DNA of 64,000 bases from Vibrio agarivorans (GCF_030409635.1 NZ_JAUFQF010000002.1:372001-436000), one strand, 5' to 3'. Counted from the stretch's first letter, positions 31,073 through 40,583 are shown. Translations and numbers: made by a program. Notes: generated by a model not told the origin, from the sequence alone.

Positions 31073-31263
31073 TGTTCCGCCGAGTAATAGAACACAGCTC
31101 GATGGTGTTGAATGACCAGAGAGGCGTCACCACCATCGAATACGCGATCATCGGTGTCGCCATGTCGATTGTTGTTCTGGCTGTTTTTAATCAGAATAGT
31201 GAAATCATCAACGCGCTAGAGAGTGCGTTTCAGGTGATTGCGAACAACATTCAATCGGTATAG
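31069..31263 (+). CDS. flp: Flp-type prepilin (second copy, last gene of the locus)
   Basis: This is a 64-residue second Flp prepilin: QRGVTTIEYAIIGVAMSIVV has the Gly cleavage site and the Glu-Tyr signature, and the leader (about 19 residues) is longer than usual. It shares GVTxIEYAIIGVA with the first Flp but differs in the C-terminal half. Its ATG overlaps the stop of the ompA-like gene by four bases, so it is co-translated with that gene and far from the leader that serves the first flp. Confidence 0.88.
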   Translation: MMFRRVIEHSSMVLNDQRGVTTIEYAIIGVAMSIVVLAVFNQNSEIINALESAFQVIANNIQSV

Positions 31264-31289
31264 TCGCTACGAAAATACGTTGGTTTAAG

Positions 31290-31340
31290 GGGCTGATAAA
31301 ACTATCTCTCACTAGTAATTAGCATATCAGCCCTTCTTTT
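31290..31340 (+). terminator. intrinsic terminator at the end of the tad locus
   Basis: GGGCTGATA (31290-31298) pairs with TATCAGCCC (31325-31333), followed by TTCTTTTTATTT. It closes the pilus operon before the convergent cofactor operon. Confidence 0.8.
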
Positions 31341-31357
31341 TATTTCTTGCCCAGCGT

Positions 31358-33133
31358 TTAAACCCGCCCTTGCAACGGAATCACCGTCACCAACTCACCT
31401 TCTTTCACTGTATCCACCGCTGGTGAAATCTCAATCAAGCAATTAGCCTCACTCATCGAACGCAAAATTCCTGAGCCTTGCTTACCGGTTGTGCGCACCA
31501 CTAGATGCCCTTGATTATTCATTTCATAAACGCCACGGCTAAACTCTGTGCGGCCTTGACGAGAACGTAGAGACTCAGCGGCTATCGCATTAACTTTTAG
31601 CGGCTGCCAATCTAACTGCCCTTGCATCTTGCGAATGGCGGGCTCAACAAAGTTAAGGAAGGACACCATGACAGCGACAGGGTTGCCGGGCAGTCCGAAA
31701 AATGGCTTATCATTAATTTTGCCAAAAGCCAGCGGGCGGCCAGGGCGCATATTGATACGCCAGAAGTCGATTTCGCCAAGGCGATCAAGTGCGAGCTTAA
31801 TATAGTCTGCATCTCCGACAGACACACCGCCGGAAGTCATGACCAAATCCGCTTGGTGCGAGGCTTTTTCAATGGCTTTGATCATCTTCTCTTCATCGTC
31901 TTCAATGATGCCTAAATCAATGATGTCACAGCCGAGTTTTTCGAGCAGCCCCATCAACGTGAAGCGGTTTGAATCATAGATAGTGTTCGGTACTTGCTCT
32001 GCGCCAGGGTTTTGTACTTCGTCACCGGTAGAGAAGATCGCCACTTTCACGTTACGTGTTACCGGACATTGACCAAAGCCAAGCGACGCTAACATACCCA
32101 TTTCAGGGGATTCGATTCGAGTGCCTTTAGCGAAAACAGCTGAGCCTAGGGCAAGGTCTTCGCCGGCTTGGCGGACATTTTGCCCTGCTTTGATATCGGC
32201 ATTAAAGTGAACCGTTTGACCTTCTTGGTTTGCTTGCTCACGCATGATCACCGTATCAGCAAGTTCTGGCATCGGAGCGCCCGTCATGATTTTAACGGCT
32301 TCGCCCATTTGCAGTGGCGCGTCATAGCTATAACCAGCCATCACTTCGGCCACAACCTTGTAGCTCTCTCGTTGAAGATCGTCTGCGCGAATCGCATACC
32401 CGTCCATGGCTGAGTTAGTGTACTGAGGCACATTGACCGGAGAGATCACGTCTTCACTCAACACTCGACCATAGCTGTCGTTAATTGCGATATTTTCTTT
32501 ACCTTCAACCATTGCAACGGCATTCAAGATTTTCTCTTGCCCCTGAGAGACCGATAAGAAAGCCGGTGAGAGCGTATCGCAGCAAGCCGTCGCTGGCTCT
32601 GATGGTTTCACAGCCGAAAAATCAGCGACATATTTCAATATGAAGTCGCGAATGGCATCGAGATCGTTGATGTCCATTTGGGGAAGTTCAGAATCAACTT
32701 GAGCATCAGCTGCAATCGCAATGATGTTGTTGTCGTTTGGATAGAGCCAAGGTTTACCGACTTCATCGCGGTGCAGCTCTATTTTTGGAAAGGCAATATT
32801 CTTACACCCTTCAACCAAGATAACATCCAGTTGCTCGGCGTCGAAGCGAGTCAGTAGATAGTCAAATTCAGCTTCGCTATCGGGGGTTTCGGTCATCAGT
32901 GCGTGGCGGTAGCGTGAAGCAATCAACATCTGGCTTGCGCCTGCTTTTCTTAAGCGGTAGCTGTCCTTACCCGGTTTATCGACGTCAAAATCGTGATGAG
33001 CATGTTTTAACACACCGATACGCAGCCCTGTCTCGGTCAGTTTTGGCAGCAGCGCTTCAAGAAGCGTGGTTTTACCGGTGCCAGAGTAGGCGGCAAAGCC
33101 GAGAAGCGGACGGTTAGGCTTTTGAATTGTCAT
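31358..33133 (-). CDS. MobB-MoeA fusion (Mo cofactor biosynthesis)
   Basis: This 591-residue protein joins two enzymes. Residues 1 to about 170 are MobB: the P-loop AAYSGTGKTTLLEALLP, KHAHHDFDVDKPGKDS and VILVEGCKN. From about 185 to the end it is MoeA: NSAMDGYAIRADDL, GAPMPELADTVIMREQ, IFSTGDEVQNPG, MTSGGVSVGDADYI and PFFGLPGNPVAVMVSF. MoeA inserts the metal (Mo or W) into adenylated molybdopterin; MobB is an accessory GTPase for MGD formation. It is the last gene of the operon and shares the TAATG overlap with mobA. Confidence 0.93.
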   Translation of the reverse strand: MTIQKPNRPLLGFAAYSGTGKTTLLEALLPKLTETGLRIGVLKHAHHDFDVDKPGKDSYRLRKAGASQMLIASRYRHALMTETPDSEAEFDYLLTRFDAEQLDVILVEGCKNIAFPKIELHRDEVGKPWLYPNDNNIIAIAADAQVDSELPQMDINDLDAIRDFILKYVADFSAVKPSEPATACCDTLSPAFLSVSQGQEKILNAVAMVEGKENIAINDSYGRVLSEDVISPVNVPQYTNSAMDGYAIRADDLQRESYKVVAEVMAGYSYDAPLQMGEAVKIMTGAPMPELADTVIMREQANQEGQTVHFNADIKAGQNVRQAGEDLALGSAVFAKGTRIESPEMGMLASLGFGQCPVTRNVKVAIFSTGDEVQNPGAEQVPNTIYDSNRFTLMGLLEKLGCDIIDLGIIEDDEEKMIKAIEKASHQADLVMTSGGVSVGDADYIKLALDRLGEIDFWRINMRPGRPLAFGKINDKPFFGLPGNPVAVMVSFLNFVEPAIRKMQGQLDWQPLKVNAIAAESLRSRQGRTEFSRGVYEMNNQGHLVVRTTGKQGSGILRSMSEANCLIEISPAVDTVKEGELVTVIPLQGRV

Positions 33134-33717
33134 TATTTTAATGTTCCAAATTGAGCCAACTCTTGTGGCGTGTTGAGGTTAACAAAGCAGCTCGGTGAGT
33201 CGCTAAAGTCGACGTATTTTGTCTCACACTCTTTGTAGAGAAGGATGATCTTACGGTCGCCGCGCTCGAGAAAAGCGCTGAGTTTTGGTAACACCCGTTT
33301 GTGAAACAGTGTAAAGACAGGCTGTTGATACTCACCATCGTGTGCGACAAGAATATCGCTATTGGGTTCTACCTGTTCACAGAAGCGCGCTACGAGATCG
33401 TGGTTAATGGCTGGACTGTCGCATGGTACAAAGCCGACCCAGTTAGTTTCGCTGGCCGTTAGCCCTGCATGGATTCCCCCAAGCGGGCCGGGGTAGTCTG
33501 GGAATTGATCACTGACAACAGGAGCAAGGGATTGATAGGTCTCTTGATTGCGATTGGCATTGATAATAATGCGCTCAGTTTGTGGCTGCAGGCGTTCAAT
33601 CACATAGTGAATCAACGGTTTGCCGTTAAGTTCGATTAAGCCTTTGTCTGTGCCACCCATTCGGCTGGCTTGACCGCCAGCCAAAATAACCCAACTAGTT
33701 TCCTTCGGCAGAAGCAT
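33133..33717 (-). CDS. mobA: molybdenum cofactor guanylyltransferase MobA
   Basis: MobA transfers GMP to molybdopterin to make the guanine dinucleotide cofactor used by nitrate and TMAO reductases. The 194 residues show the nucleotide-binding [49 protein letters not shown] and the VPCDSPAI metal-binding motif. It overlaps tupC upstream by 23 bases and mobB-moeA downstream by one base. Confidence 0.95.
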   Translation of the reverse strand: MLLPKETSWVILAGGQASRMGGTDKGLIELNGKPLIHYVIERLQPQTERIIINANRNQETYQSLAPVVSDQFPDYPGPLGGIHAGLTASETNWVGFVPCDSPAINHDLVARFCEQVEPNSDILVAHDGEYQQPVFTLFHKRVLPKLSAFLERGDRKIILLYKECETKYVDFSDSPSCFVNLNTPQELAQFGTLK

Positions 33718-34411
33718 AAGAGTGATCTCGTTTCGATTTTGTAACTACTTTTAATAGCGGAGACTCTATCAAAGTGGTGTCTTTTATCCACCATTGTTTG
33801 CTACAAAGTGCGGTTAGATCATTGGTTTGATGGCTGGTAATGACAAGACTTGACCCTCGTTCAAGCAGGTCTTGTGCTAATACAACCAAGCGCTGGATAG
33901 ATTCTTGGTCAAGTGACGCGCTTGGCTCATCCATCAGCAGAATAGAAGGTTTGAGAATCCAAGCTCGAGCCATGGCAACTCGTTGCTTCTCACCACCAGA
34001 CAATACAGAGATATGTTCGTCAGCTAGCGTCTCGAGACCGACGAGTCTGAGCGCATTGATCACCTGTGAGCGCTTTTCATGTTGTGGCAGCGACTGAAAG
34101 CGGATGCCGTACACCACATTTTGGTAAACCGTGCCATCAAATAGATAGGGGGTTTGATGCAGGTAGATAACATCACTAAACGCAGAGCGGTGTGTGAGTC
34201 TTTGATACCAAGGCTGGTGGCCGCAGTTGATGGTGCCGGTTGTCGGTTTTTGTAGGCCAGACAGAATCTTGAGCAGGGTTGTCTTGCCTACGCCATTCGC
34301 GCCTTTCAGATAGACAGCTTCGTTCGGCCCGATCGACAGTTCAGGAATATGAAAGAGGACTCGCTCTTTAAAGCGCATCTCTAGTTGCTGTGCAGTTATT
34401 TTTATCGTCAT
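33695..34411 (-). CDS. tupC: tungstate ABC transporter ATP-binding protein
   Basis: This is the 238-residue ATPase of a tungstate importer. It has Walker [19 protein letters not shown], the Q-loop region [19 protein letters not shown], the signature [15 protein letters not shown] and Walker [14 protein letters not shown]. The FDGTVYQNV stretch is common in TupC/WtpC-type ATPases. It lies nine bases after the permease gene and overlaps mobA. Assignment to tungstate rests on the adjacent TupA. Confidence 0.9.
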   Translation of the reverse strand: MTIKITAQQLEMRFKERVLFHIPELSIGPNEAVYLKGANGVGKTTLLKILSGLQKPTTGTINCGHQPWYQRLTHRSAFSDVIYLHQTPYLFDGTVYQNVVYGIRFQSLPQHEKRSQVINALRLVGLETLADEHISVLSGGEKQRVAMARAWILKPSILLMDEPSASLDQESIQRLVVLAQDLLERGSSLVITSHQTNDLTALCSKQWWIKDTTLIESPLLKVVTKSKRDHSYASAEGN

Positions 34412-34420
34412 ACAGCACCC

Positions 34421-35119
34421 TTAGGTTCGGAGATAGCCCCGACCACTCATGCTTGATAGCATAAAGTTTAGGATCAGAGCGAGAGAGAGTAAAACAATAC
34501 CTAAGGCGACACCTTGAGCAAATGCGCCTTTGTGGCTTTCCATCGCAATCGCGGTAGGAATATTTCGTGTCGCCCCCATAATGTTGCCCCCAACCATCAT
34601 TGAACACCCAACTTCAGTGACAATGCGAGAGAAGGCCGCAATCGTGGCAGCGATCAGTGGGAAACGATGTTCCCAAATCATGGTATTGGCGATACGTAAG
34701 GGAGAAGCACCAAGGGTTTTCGCGGTTTCAATCGCACGGCGATCGCTTGATTGCAATGCGCCATACATCATCGAAACTAATACAGGGAAGCAGATCAGCA
34801 TCTGACCGAAAATCATCGCTTTCTGCGTAAACAGCATTTGCCAATCTCCGAGGGGGCCAGAGCGTGACAGCATCATATACAGCAGAAGGCCAATTACCAC
34901 TGTTGGTATTGACTGCATGGTATTGACGATAGATAGGAGTAACCACTTTCCACGAAAATTGGTGTACGCCAAGATAAACGACAATAGCGTGGCAGGCAGA
35001 ATGACCAGCAAAATGGCTGACAGTGACACGCTGAAGGAGACCGCGACGATCTCCCAAAGGTCAGCATCAAAGCTTAACAGTAGTGCTAGTGCATCGAGTG
35101 TGGTTTGCCACAAATCCAT
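34421..35119 (-). CDS. tupB: tungstate ABC transporter permease
   Basis: The 232 residues form about five membrane helices of a BPD_transp_1 permease. The coupling EAA-like loop reads AIETAKTLGASPLRIANTMIW, and the last part holds VGCSMMVGGNIMGATRNIPTAI, close to TupB proteins. It sits between tupA (26 bases upstream) and tupC (nine bases downstream) in the same direction. Confidence 0.92.
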   Translation of the reverse strand: MDLWQTTLDALALLLSFDADLWEIVAVSFSVSLSAILLVILPATLLSFILAYTNFRGKWLLLSIVNTMQSIPTVVIGLLLYMMLSRSGPLGDWQMLFTQKAMIFGQMLICFPVLVSMMYGALQSSDRRAIETAKTLGASPLRIANTMIWEHRFPLIAATIAAFSRIVTEVGCSMMVGGNIMGATRNIPTAIAMESHKGAFAQGVALGIVLLSLALILNFMLSSMSGRGYLRT

Positions 35120-35145
35120 AGTCGTTCGACTTTCCGTTATTTAGG

Positions 35146-35964
35146 TTATTCAGATTGCGCGTTGGCGATAAACAACTGCTCACCGTTTAGACGGAAGGCA
35201 TTGATCAGTGCTTGTCCACGATCGCTGACTAACCAATCACTGAACGTGCGTGCGCCTTGTTCGTTTAGGCCTGAGTATCGATCAGGGTTAACAAGGATCA
35301 CTTGATATGGGTTAAACAGACGCTCGTCGCCTTCAAGTATAACACTGAGATTGAGGGTATTTTGATAGGCTAGCCAGGTGCCTCGGTCGGTTAAAGTGTA
35401 AGCTTGCATTTCAGATGACATGTTCAGTGTCGGTCCCATGCCCTGACCTACAGAACGATAAGCAGAAAACGTCGGTTCTGTGTTGCTGCTTTCCCAAATA
35501 GTGAGCTCTTTTTTATGTGTACCCGAGTCGTCACCGCGTGAGACGAATAACGCGTTGTGCTCTGCGATTTTGCGGAATGCTTGCGCGACTTGTTTAACTT
35601 TATGCACTTTAGCAGGGTCAGACTCTGGGCCAACAAGAATAAAGTCGTTATACATTAAAGGTTTTGGTTCAATACCATAGCCTGCAGCAACAAAGTCTTG
35701 CTCTGCTTGTGGTGCGTGTGTCATCAGGATATCCACATCGCCATTTTCCCCCATTTTCAACGCTTTACCTGTACCAGCGGCGATGACATCGACATGATAG
35801 CCGGTCTCTTTTTCAAACTCAGGCAACAAGTGGTCAAGCAGGCCAGAGTGATAGGTACTGGTGGTAGTGGCAAGGCGTACGCTTGGTAGTTCATCAGCAG
35901 AGGCAAAAGTACTGCTGATCATTGCAAGAGACGCAACGAATAATGAAAGTAACGGCTTGTTCAT
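35146..35964 (-). CDS. tupA: tungstate-binding periplasmic protein
   Basis: TupA binds tungstate in the periplasm. The 272 residues start with a signal peptide (MNKPLLSLFVASLAMISSTFASA) followed by the TupA hallmark RLATTTSTYHSGLLDHLLP, with the TTTS oxyanion motif, then DVIAAGTGKALKMGENGDVD, VSRGDDSGTHKKE and QAYTLTDRGTWLA. The frame is open to 36018, but AAGGATCCCC ahead of the ATG at 35964 fits the start. It is the first gene of the uptake/cofactor operon. Confidence 0.94.
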   Translation of the reverse strand: MNKPLLSLFVASLAMISSTFASADELPSVRLATTTSTYHSGLLDHLLPEFEKETGYHVDVIAAGTGKALKMGENGDVDILMTHAPQAEQDFVAAGYGIEPKPLMYNDFILVGPESDPAKVHKVKQVAQAFRKIAEHNALFVSRGDDSGTHKKELTIWESSNTEPTFSAYRSVGQGMGPTLNMSSEMQAYTLTDRGTWLAYQNTLNLSVILEGDERLFNPYQVILVNPDRYSGLNEQGARTFSDWLVSDRGQALINAFRLNGEQLFIANAQSE

Positions 35965-36285
35965 GGGGATCCTTATTCCAATTGAGAGTGCATGGGGCGT
36001 GCAGTTTTCATTAATCAAACAATGGGGTCATGATGATAATAGTCACATAAAACGCAAGCATGTTTAGCAAACTCAATGCCAGCTCTTTTTAATCTATAAA
36101 TTAGTCATTAACCTTATGTTTTATAGGTACTTTATCGTCTATTTATTTATGAGTACAGACTTGTTGTCGCCAAGCTAACATTAAAGAAACTTTGAAGTGA
36201 GACAAAATGTCGCACATAAATGATGGGTAATCCTAGAATCGTTGGTACACTCTGTCTCATAGAGATAAATAGTACGATATCAATT
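35965..36285. promoter_or_regulatory. divergent control region between tupA and the response regulator operon
   Basis: This 321-base gap has no credible gene. It holds the inverted repeat TGAGACA-AAA-TGTCGCA (36198-36214, six of seven bases match) and a third half-site TGTCTCA at 36253-36259, just before the response regulator gene. I see no clear -24/-12 sigma-54 promoter here. The part towards tupA is AT-rich and must include the tupA promoter. Confidence 0.5.
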
Positions 36286-37743
36286 ATGCCAACTCCCTTT
36301 GAAGTAAATTCCGCTAAACCCCACAAATTTGAAGCCTTTTCTGTTTTGGTTGTCGATGATGAAGTCGGTATGCAGAACATCTTGCGTAAAGCCCTGGGTA
36401 AATGGTTCTCAAAAGTTGACACCGCTTCAAGTGTTGAAGAGGCCGAGCAACTGCGCACAGACAATCACTATGATCTCATTATCTTGGATATTAATCTGCC
36501 TGGTCGATCTGGCATTGAGTGGGAAGAGGCCTTTCAGGATGACGGCAAACGTGCCGATGTGATTTTTATGACGGGCTATGCGGATCTGGAAACGGCGATT
36601 TCAGCACTGAAACTCGGTGCGAGTGACTTCATTCTTAAACCGTTTAATCTTGAGCAGATGCTACAAGCGGTGCAGCGTTGTATGGATAAGCGCTTGGTTG
36701 AACGCGCCCAATATGCGCTAAAACGAGACTTTGAGCGCCGCGTGAATACCGACATTATTGGTCAATCTCAGCCCACTCAGCAGCTAAAACAGTTAATCAG
36801 CCAGTTTGCCCCCTCGCGAGCTTCGGTGTTGATTGAAGGTGAGTCTGGTGTTGGTAAAGAGTTGGTGGCAAGGGGGATTCACACAGCGAGTGAGCGTCAA
36901 GGCCCCTTTGTGCCGATTAACTGTGGTGCTATTGCCCCAGAGCTATTGGAAAGCGAGTTGTTTGGTCATACTTCTGGTGCGTTTACTGGCGCGAAGAAAA
37001 GTCGAGAGGGACTTTTCCGAGTGGCCAATAACGGGACTTTATTTCTAGATGAAATTGGCGAAATGCCCCTGAATATGCAGACGGCGCTGCTGCGGGTATT
37101 AGAGCAGCGAACGATTCGACCAGTTGGTGGTGAGAAAGAGATCCCTGTTGATGTGCGAGTGGTTGCCGCGACTAACCGAGATCTAAAAGCGCGAGTTGAT
37201 GAGGGGAAGTTTAGAGCGGATCTCTATTATCGACTCAATGTATTGAAGATCGAAGTGGCCCCGCTGAAAGCACGTAAGCAAGATTTGCATGAGTTAGTGC
37301 CGTATTTTGTTCGCCAGTTGTCTAGAGAGCTCGGGATGCCTGACCCTAACTGGGCGCATGAAGATATGCTCGCGCTTGAGGCATATGATTGGCCAGGCAA
37401 CGTGCGTGAACTAAAGAATTTTATTGAGCGCAGTTTATTGTTGGCAACGCCACCTGCGCATCACTGGCGCATGTTGGGTGCACAAGATCCTCACCAATGT
37501 GAAGGCTCACAAGATACATCGTGTCGTGAAGAAGAGCTATCGAATATCAATGATAGCTCTTCTTCAAATGGCATTGGCTACCCGAATGAGTGGACGCTTA
37601 AAGCCGTTGAACGGGCTCATATTGAACAGCTAGTGGCGTTTCATGAGGGCAATAAATCGGCAGCTTCGCGTGATCTCGGAGTCGCAAGAAAGACGCTAGA
37701 GCGTAAGTATAAAGAGTGGGACTTCGAACAAGATGACAACTAA
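36286..37743 (+). CDS. sigma-54-dependent response regulator (NtrC/DctD type)
   Basis: This 485-residue protein has a receiver domain (VLVVDDEVGMQ; Asp68 in IILDINLPG; Lys in FILKPFNL), an AAA+ domain with Walker A EGESGVGKELVAR (about 185) and the sigma-54 contact motif GAFTGAKKS (about 231), FLDEIGEMPL, and a Fis-type HTH at the C-terminus (GNKSAASRDLGVARKTLERKY). The ATG at 36286 is chosen over 36220 because the family homology starts there; no strong ribosome binding site helps. Its 3' end overlaps the kinase gene by 11 bases. Its target genes are not evident; it should need sigma-54 promoters. Confidence 0.9.
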   Translation: MPTPFEVNSAKPHKFEAFSVLVVDDEVGMQNILRKALGKWFSKVDTASSVEEAEQLRTDNHYDLIILDINLPGRSGIEWEEAFQDDGKRADVIFMTGYADLETAISALKLGASDFILKPFNLEQMLQAVQRCMDKRLVERAQYALKRDFERRVNTDIIGQSQPTQQLKQLISQFAPSRASVLIEGESGVGKELVARGIHTASERQGPFVPINCGAIAPELLESELFGHTSGAFTGAKKSREGLFRVANNGTLFLDEIGEMPLNMQTALLRVLEQRTIRPVGGEKEIPVDVRVVAATNRDLKARVDEGKFRADLYYRLNVLKIEVAPLKARKQDLHELVPYFVRQLSRELGMPDPNWAHEDMLALEAYDWPGNVRELKNFIERSLLLATPPAHHWRMLGAQDPHQCEGSQDTSCREEELSNINDSSSSNGIGYPNEWTLKAVERAHIEQLVAFHEGNKSAASRDLGVARKTLERKYKEWDFEQDDN

Positions 37744-39796
37744 GTTACCCGAGCCAAAGCACAAAGCTCCGATATTAAACTGGATTGCCAAGTGGCGATT
37801 TCAGTTTCAAACCATGGTGCGCTATCGGTTACTGGTTCTTACTTCCGCGCCCATTATTCTTACCTTATTGGCGTTAATTGGCATCACCATCTATTGGTCT
37901 ATTCACTATACGTGGAATAGCGCGCTTGTTGATGTTTCAGAGCGCTTAGGCGCTGCACGTCAAAGTGTTGAGCTGATTCAAAAGGCGCAAAACCAAAGTG
38001 TTAAATCATTCGTCAACTCCTATGAGTTTCAGACCCGTTTAAGAGAAAATTACTCGGATGATGAACTTGTGCAGTGGGTTGCAAGCCAATCTCCAAACTC
38101 GCAATTAGATTATCTACGCTATATTCCCGCTGATACCCCCAAAAAGCAGCTTAGGTATCTCAATTTGGTCAGAGACGAGGCCTTTTTCGATGTGTTGTCG
38201 CCAGATCAACTTAAAGAGATTAGCCCTCAATTAGCGCAGGCCGCAGAGATTCATGAGATGCAAGACGGCAAGCTAGAGGGGCGCGGATTAGTAATTCGCT
38301 CGCTGCTTCGAGTACATTCACCTGCAGGAGAGGTCTTAGGTTTTATTGATGGCAGTCTATTGTTAAACAACAGCACAACGCTGGTGGATGAGCTCAGAGA
38401 TATTATCTATTCATCACAATATGATGCGGTTCGGCCCACAGGCACCATGACCATTTTTTTGGATGACTTACGTGTTAGCACCAATGTCCCTCTGGATAGC
38501 ACAGAGAGTTTAGGTCGGGCAATTGGCTCTCATGTTTCTGATTCGGTAAGAGAAACGGTGTTAGACAAGGGAGAAGCGTGGGTTGATCGCGCGTTTGTCT
38601 ACGACGCTTGGTACATCAGTGCTTATCAGCCGATTCGAGATCGCAATGATCAAGTGATTGGGATGTTTTACACCGGTTACTTACTGTGGCCGTTTGTGAA
38701 AACGTATTTTACCACCTTGGTTGAAATTGGCTTGATTACGCTTGGACTCTTATTGGTGTCTGGTTTGATGGTGTATCGTGGCTCTCGAGATCTGTTTCGA
38801 CCGATTGAGCGTATCCACCGTGTTGTTAAGTTGATTCAACTGGGCAAACAGAAACGTATCGGAGAGCTTGGCCTCGACCCTCACCATGAGCTTGCTCAGT
38901 TGGCTAAGCAGTTTGATAACATGCTCGACCTACTCGATAAGCGCCAATCAGAAATTGAAGAGGCAGCCTTGGTTTTAGAAGACAAGGTGCACCAGCGCAC
39001 AGCCAGTCTCAAAGAGAAAACCGAGCAACTGGAGTTCCACATCTCACTGCTCAATCAAACTCGCGATAAGCTGGTGACGAGTGAAAAACTCGCGGCTTTA
39101 GGTGGCTTAACGGCGGGCATTGCACACGAAATCAATAACCCAACCGCAGTGATCTTAGGCAATGTTGAGCTTCTCAAGTTTGAGCTTGGTGATGAGGCAA
39201 GCCGAGTCGAAGAGGAGATCGAGGCGATTCTGGCACAGATCGATCGGATTAGAAATATCACTAAAAGCCTACTTCAATATAGTCGTCAGGGTGGGATTCA
39301 AGACGAAATCACATGGCAATACGTCAACCCCATTATCGATGAGAGTATCACCTTAGTGAAAGCGGGTGCGAAAAAGCGCGATATCGTGTTTACACGTGAT
39401 TTTCAGGCAAGTACTTCAGTCGAGGTTAACCGTCACCAGCTGTTGCAAATTTTGGTCAACTTACAAGTAAATGCTATTCACGCGATGCAAGGCAAGGGTG
39501 AGATTATCATTCGCAGTCGTGACTGGTGTGAGCAAGATGAAATTTTGGGTGCGATTATCGATATTAAAGATGAAGGTTGTGGGATTAAGCCAGAGCAACT
39601 CAAGCGAATTTTTGACCCATTTTATACTACAAAGCGGGAAGGCACGGGGCTTGGGCTATCAGTTTCTCAAAGCCTGTTAAGTCAGACCGGGGGGGAGATC
39701 CGCGCCGAGTCTGAATGGGGTAAAGGCAGCTGTTTTAGCGTTTATTTACCTAAGAAAAGTGAAACTAACCTTACTATTAATACATTAGAGTCATAA
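37733..39796 (+). CDS. sensor histidine kinase, DctB/NtrB-like, with periplasmic sensor
   Basis: This 687-residue kinase pairs with the preceding regulator. TM1 is at about 33-58, a large periplasmic Cache-type sensor at about 60-320 (ending in AYQPIRDRNDQVIGMFYTGY), TM2 at about 325-347, HAMP to about 405, a coiled coil, then HisKA with LTAGIAHEINNPTAV (His465), and HATPase with DEGCGIKPEQL, FDPFYTTK and GTGLGLSVSQSLL. The HEINNP form is typical of kinases for sigma-54 regulators. Its ligand is unknown; the neighbourhood (tungstate operon, metallopeptidase) does not settle it. Confidence 0.88.
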   Translation: MTTKLPEPKHKAPILNWIAKWRFQFQTMVRYRLLVLTSAPIILTLLALIGITIYWSIHYTWNSALVDVSERLGAARQSVELIQKAQNQSVKSFVNSYEFQTRLRENYSDDELVQWVASQSPNSQLDYLRYIPADTPKKQLRYLNLVRDEAFFDVLSPDQLKEISPQLAQAAEIHEMQDGKLEGRGLVIRSLLRVHSPAGEVLGFIDGSLLLNNSTTLVDELRDIIYSSQYDAVRPTGTMTIFLDDLRVSTNVPLDSTESLGRAIGSHVSDSVRETVLDKGEAWVDRAFVYDAWYISAYQPIRDRNDQVIGMFYTGYLLWPFVKTYFTTLVEIGLITLGLLLVSGLMVYRGSRDLFRPIERIHRVVKLIQLGKQKRIGELGLDPHHELAQLAKQFDNMLDLLDKRQSEIEEAALVLEDKVHQRTASLKEKTEQLEFHISLLNQTRDKLVTSEKLAALGGLTAGIAHEINNPTAVILGNVELLKFELGDEASRVEEEIEAILAQIDRIRNITKSLLQYSRQGGIQDEITWQYVNPIIDESITLVKAGAKKRDIVFTRDFQASTSVEVNRHQLLQILVNLQVNAIHAMQGKGEIIIRSRDWCEQDEILGAIIDIKDEGCGIKPEQLKRIFDPFYTTKREGTGLGLSVSQSLLSQTGGEIRAESEWGKGSCFSVYLPKKSETNLTINTLES

Positions 39797-39821
39797 GCAA
39801 ACTAACGACAGGGATGGGTCA

Positions 39822-40583
39822 ATGAACACTTATGTGAAATCTTGGCTAAAGCCAGCGTTCTTCTGTGCAGCCGTTCTTTTGTCTTGGGTGGCCCAAGCAA
39901 ATATTGAAATTCGCTACGAGGCAGCTGAAACTGAACAGGATAAAGTCAGCCTTGTACAAATCAAACGCCACCAAATTCCACAGCAAGTAGTGGCGCTTGT
40001 GGACGACACCCTCGAAATTGATGCAGACATTGTTTTACTTTTTGGAGGGGAGGACGGCCCCTTGTTCGATCCTCAGAAAACACTAATTCAGATTCCCTAT
40101 GCCTTTATTAGTGAGGTGGTGGACCGATTTAAGATTCCGGAACTCGAGATGACGGAAGAAGAAGTTCAGCAGGCACTCGATGGTGCACTTGCTCATACCC
40201 TACTGCATGAAATCGGTCATGCGCTCGTTTTTGCTAATGAATTGCCGGTTCTCGGTAAAGAAGAAGATGCGGTGGATAGCTTTGCGACCTTATGGTTGCT
40301 GGAAGGTTTTGACGATGGGCAACAAATGGCTCTCGATGCAGCACTGCTTTTCGCATTGGAAGATCAAGATATTCCAGAGTTTGAAGAACAAGATTTTTGG
40401 GATGAACACAGTCTCGATATTCAACGGTATTATCAAACTTTGTGTTTAGTTTATGGTAGCGACCCAGAGCGGATGCAGTTAGAAACCGAACTTTATGATC
40501 AGGAGTTTATCGAAGAACGCTCGGAGATTTGTGTCGAGGAATTTGAAATATTAAGTACCAATTGGCAAACACTCACTCAATAA
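39822..40583 (+). CDS. secreted DUF4344-type putative metallopeptidase
   Basis: This 253-residue exported protein has a signal peptide (cleavage after WVAQA, about residue 26). It holds the zinc-binding pattern HTLLHEIGHALVF (HExxH) followed by EEDAVDSFATLWLL, where the Glu/Asp could be the third ligand, and later a Cys pair in TLCLVYG and SEICVEEF. This fits the DUF4344 putative metallopeptidase family. It is 25 bases after the kinase gene and probably in the same operon. Substrate unknown. Confidence 0.82.
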   Translation: MNTYVKSWLKPAFFCAAVLLSWVAQANIEIRYEAAETEQDKVSLVQIKRHQIPQQVVALVDDTLEIDADIVLLFGGEDGPLFDPQKTLIQIPYAFISEVVDRFKIPELEMTEEEVQQALDGALAHTLLHEIGHALVFANELPVLGKEEDAVDSFATLWLLEGFDDGQQMALDAALLFALEDQDIPEFEEQDFWDEHSLDIQRYYQTLCLVYGSDPERMQLETELYDQEFIEERSEICVEEFEILSTNWQTLTQ

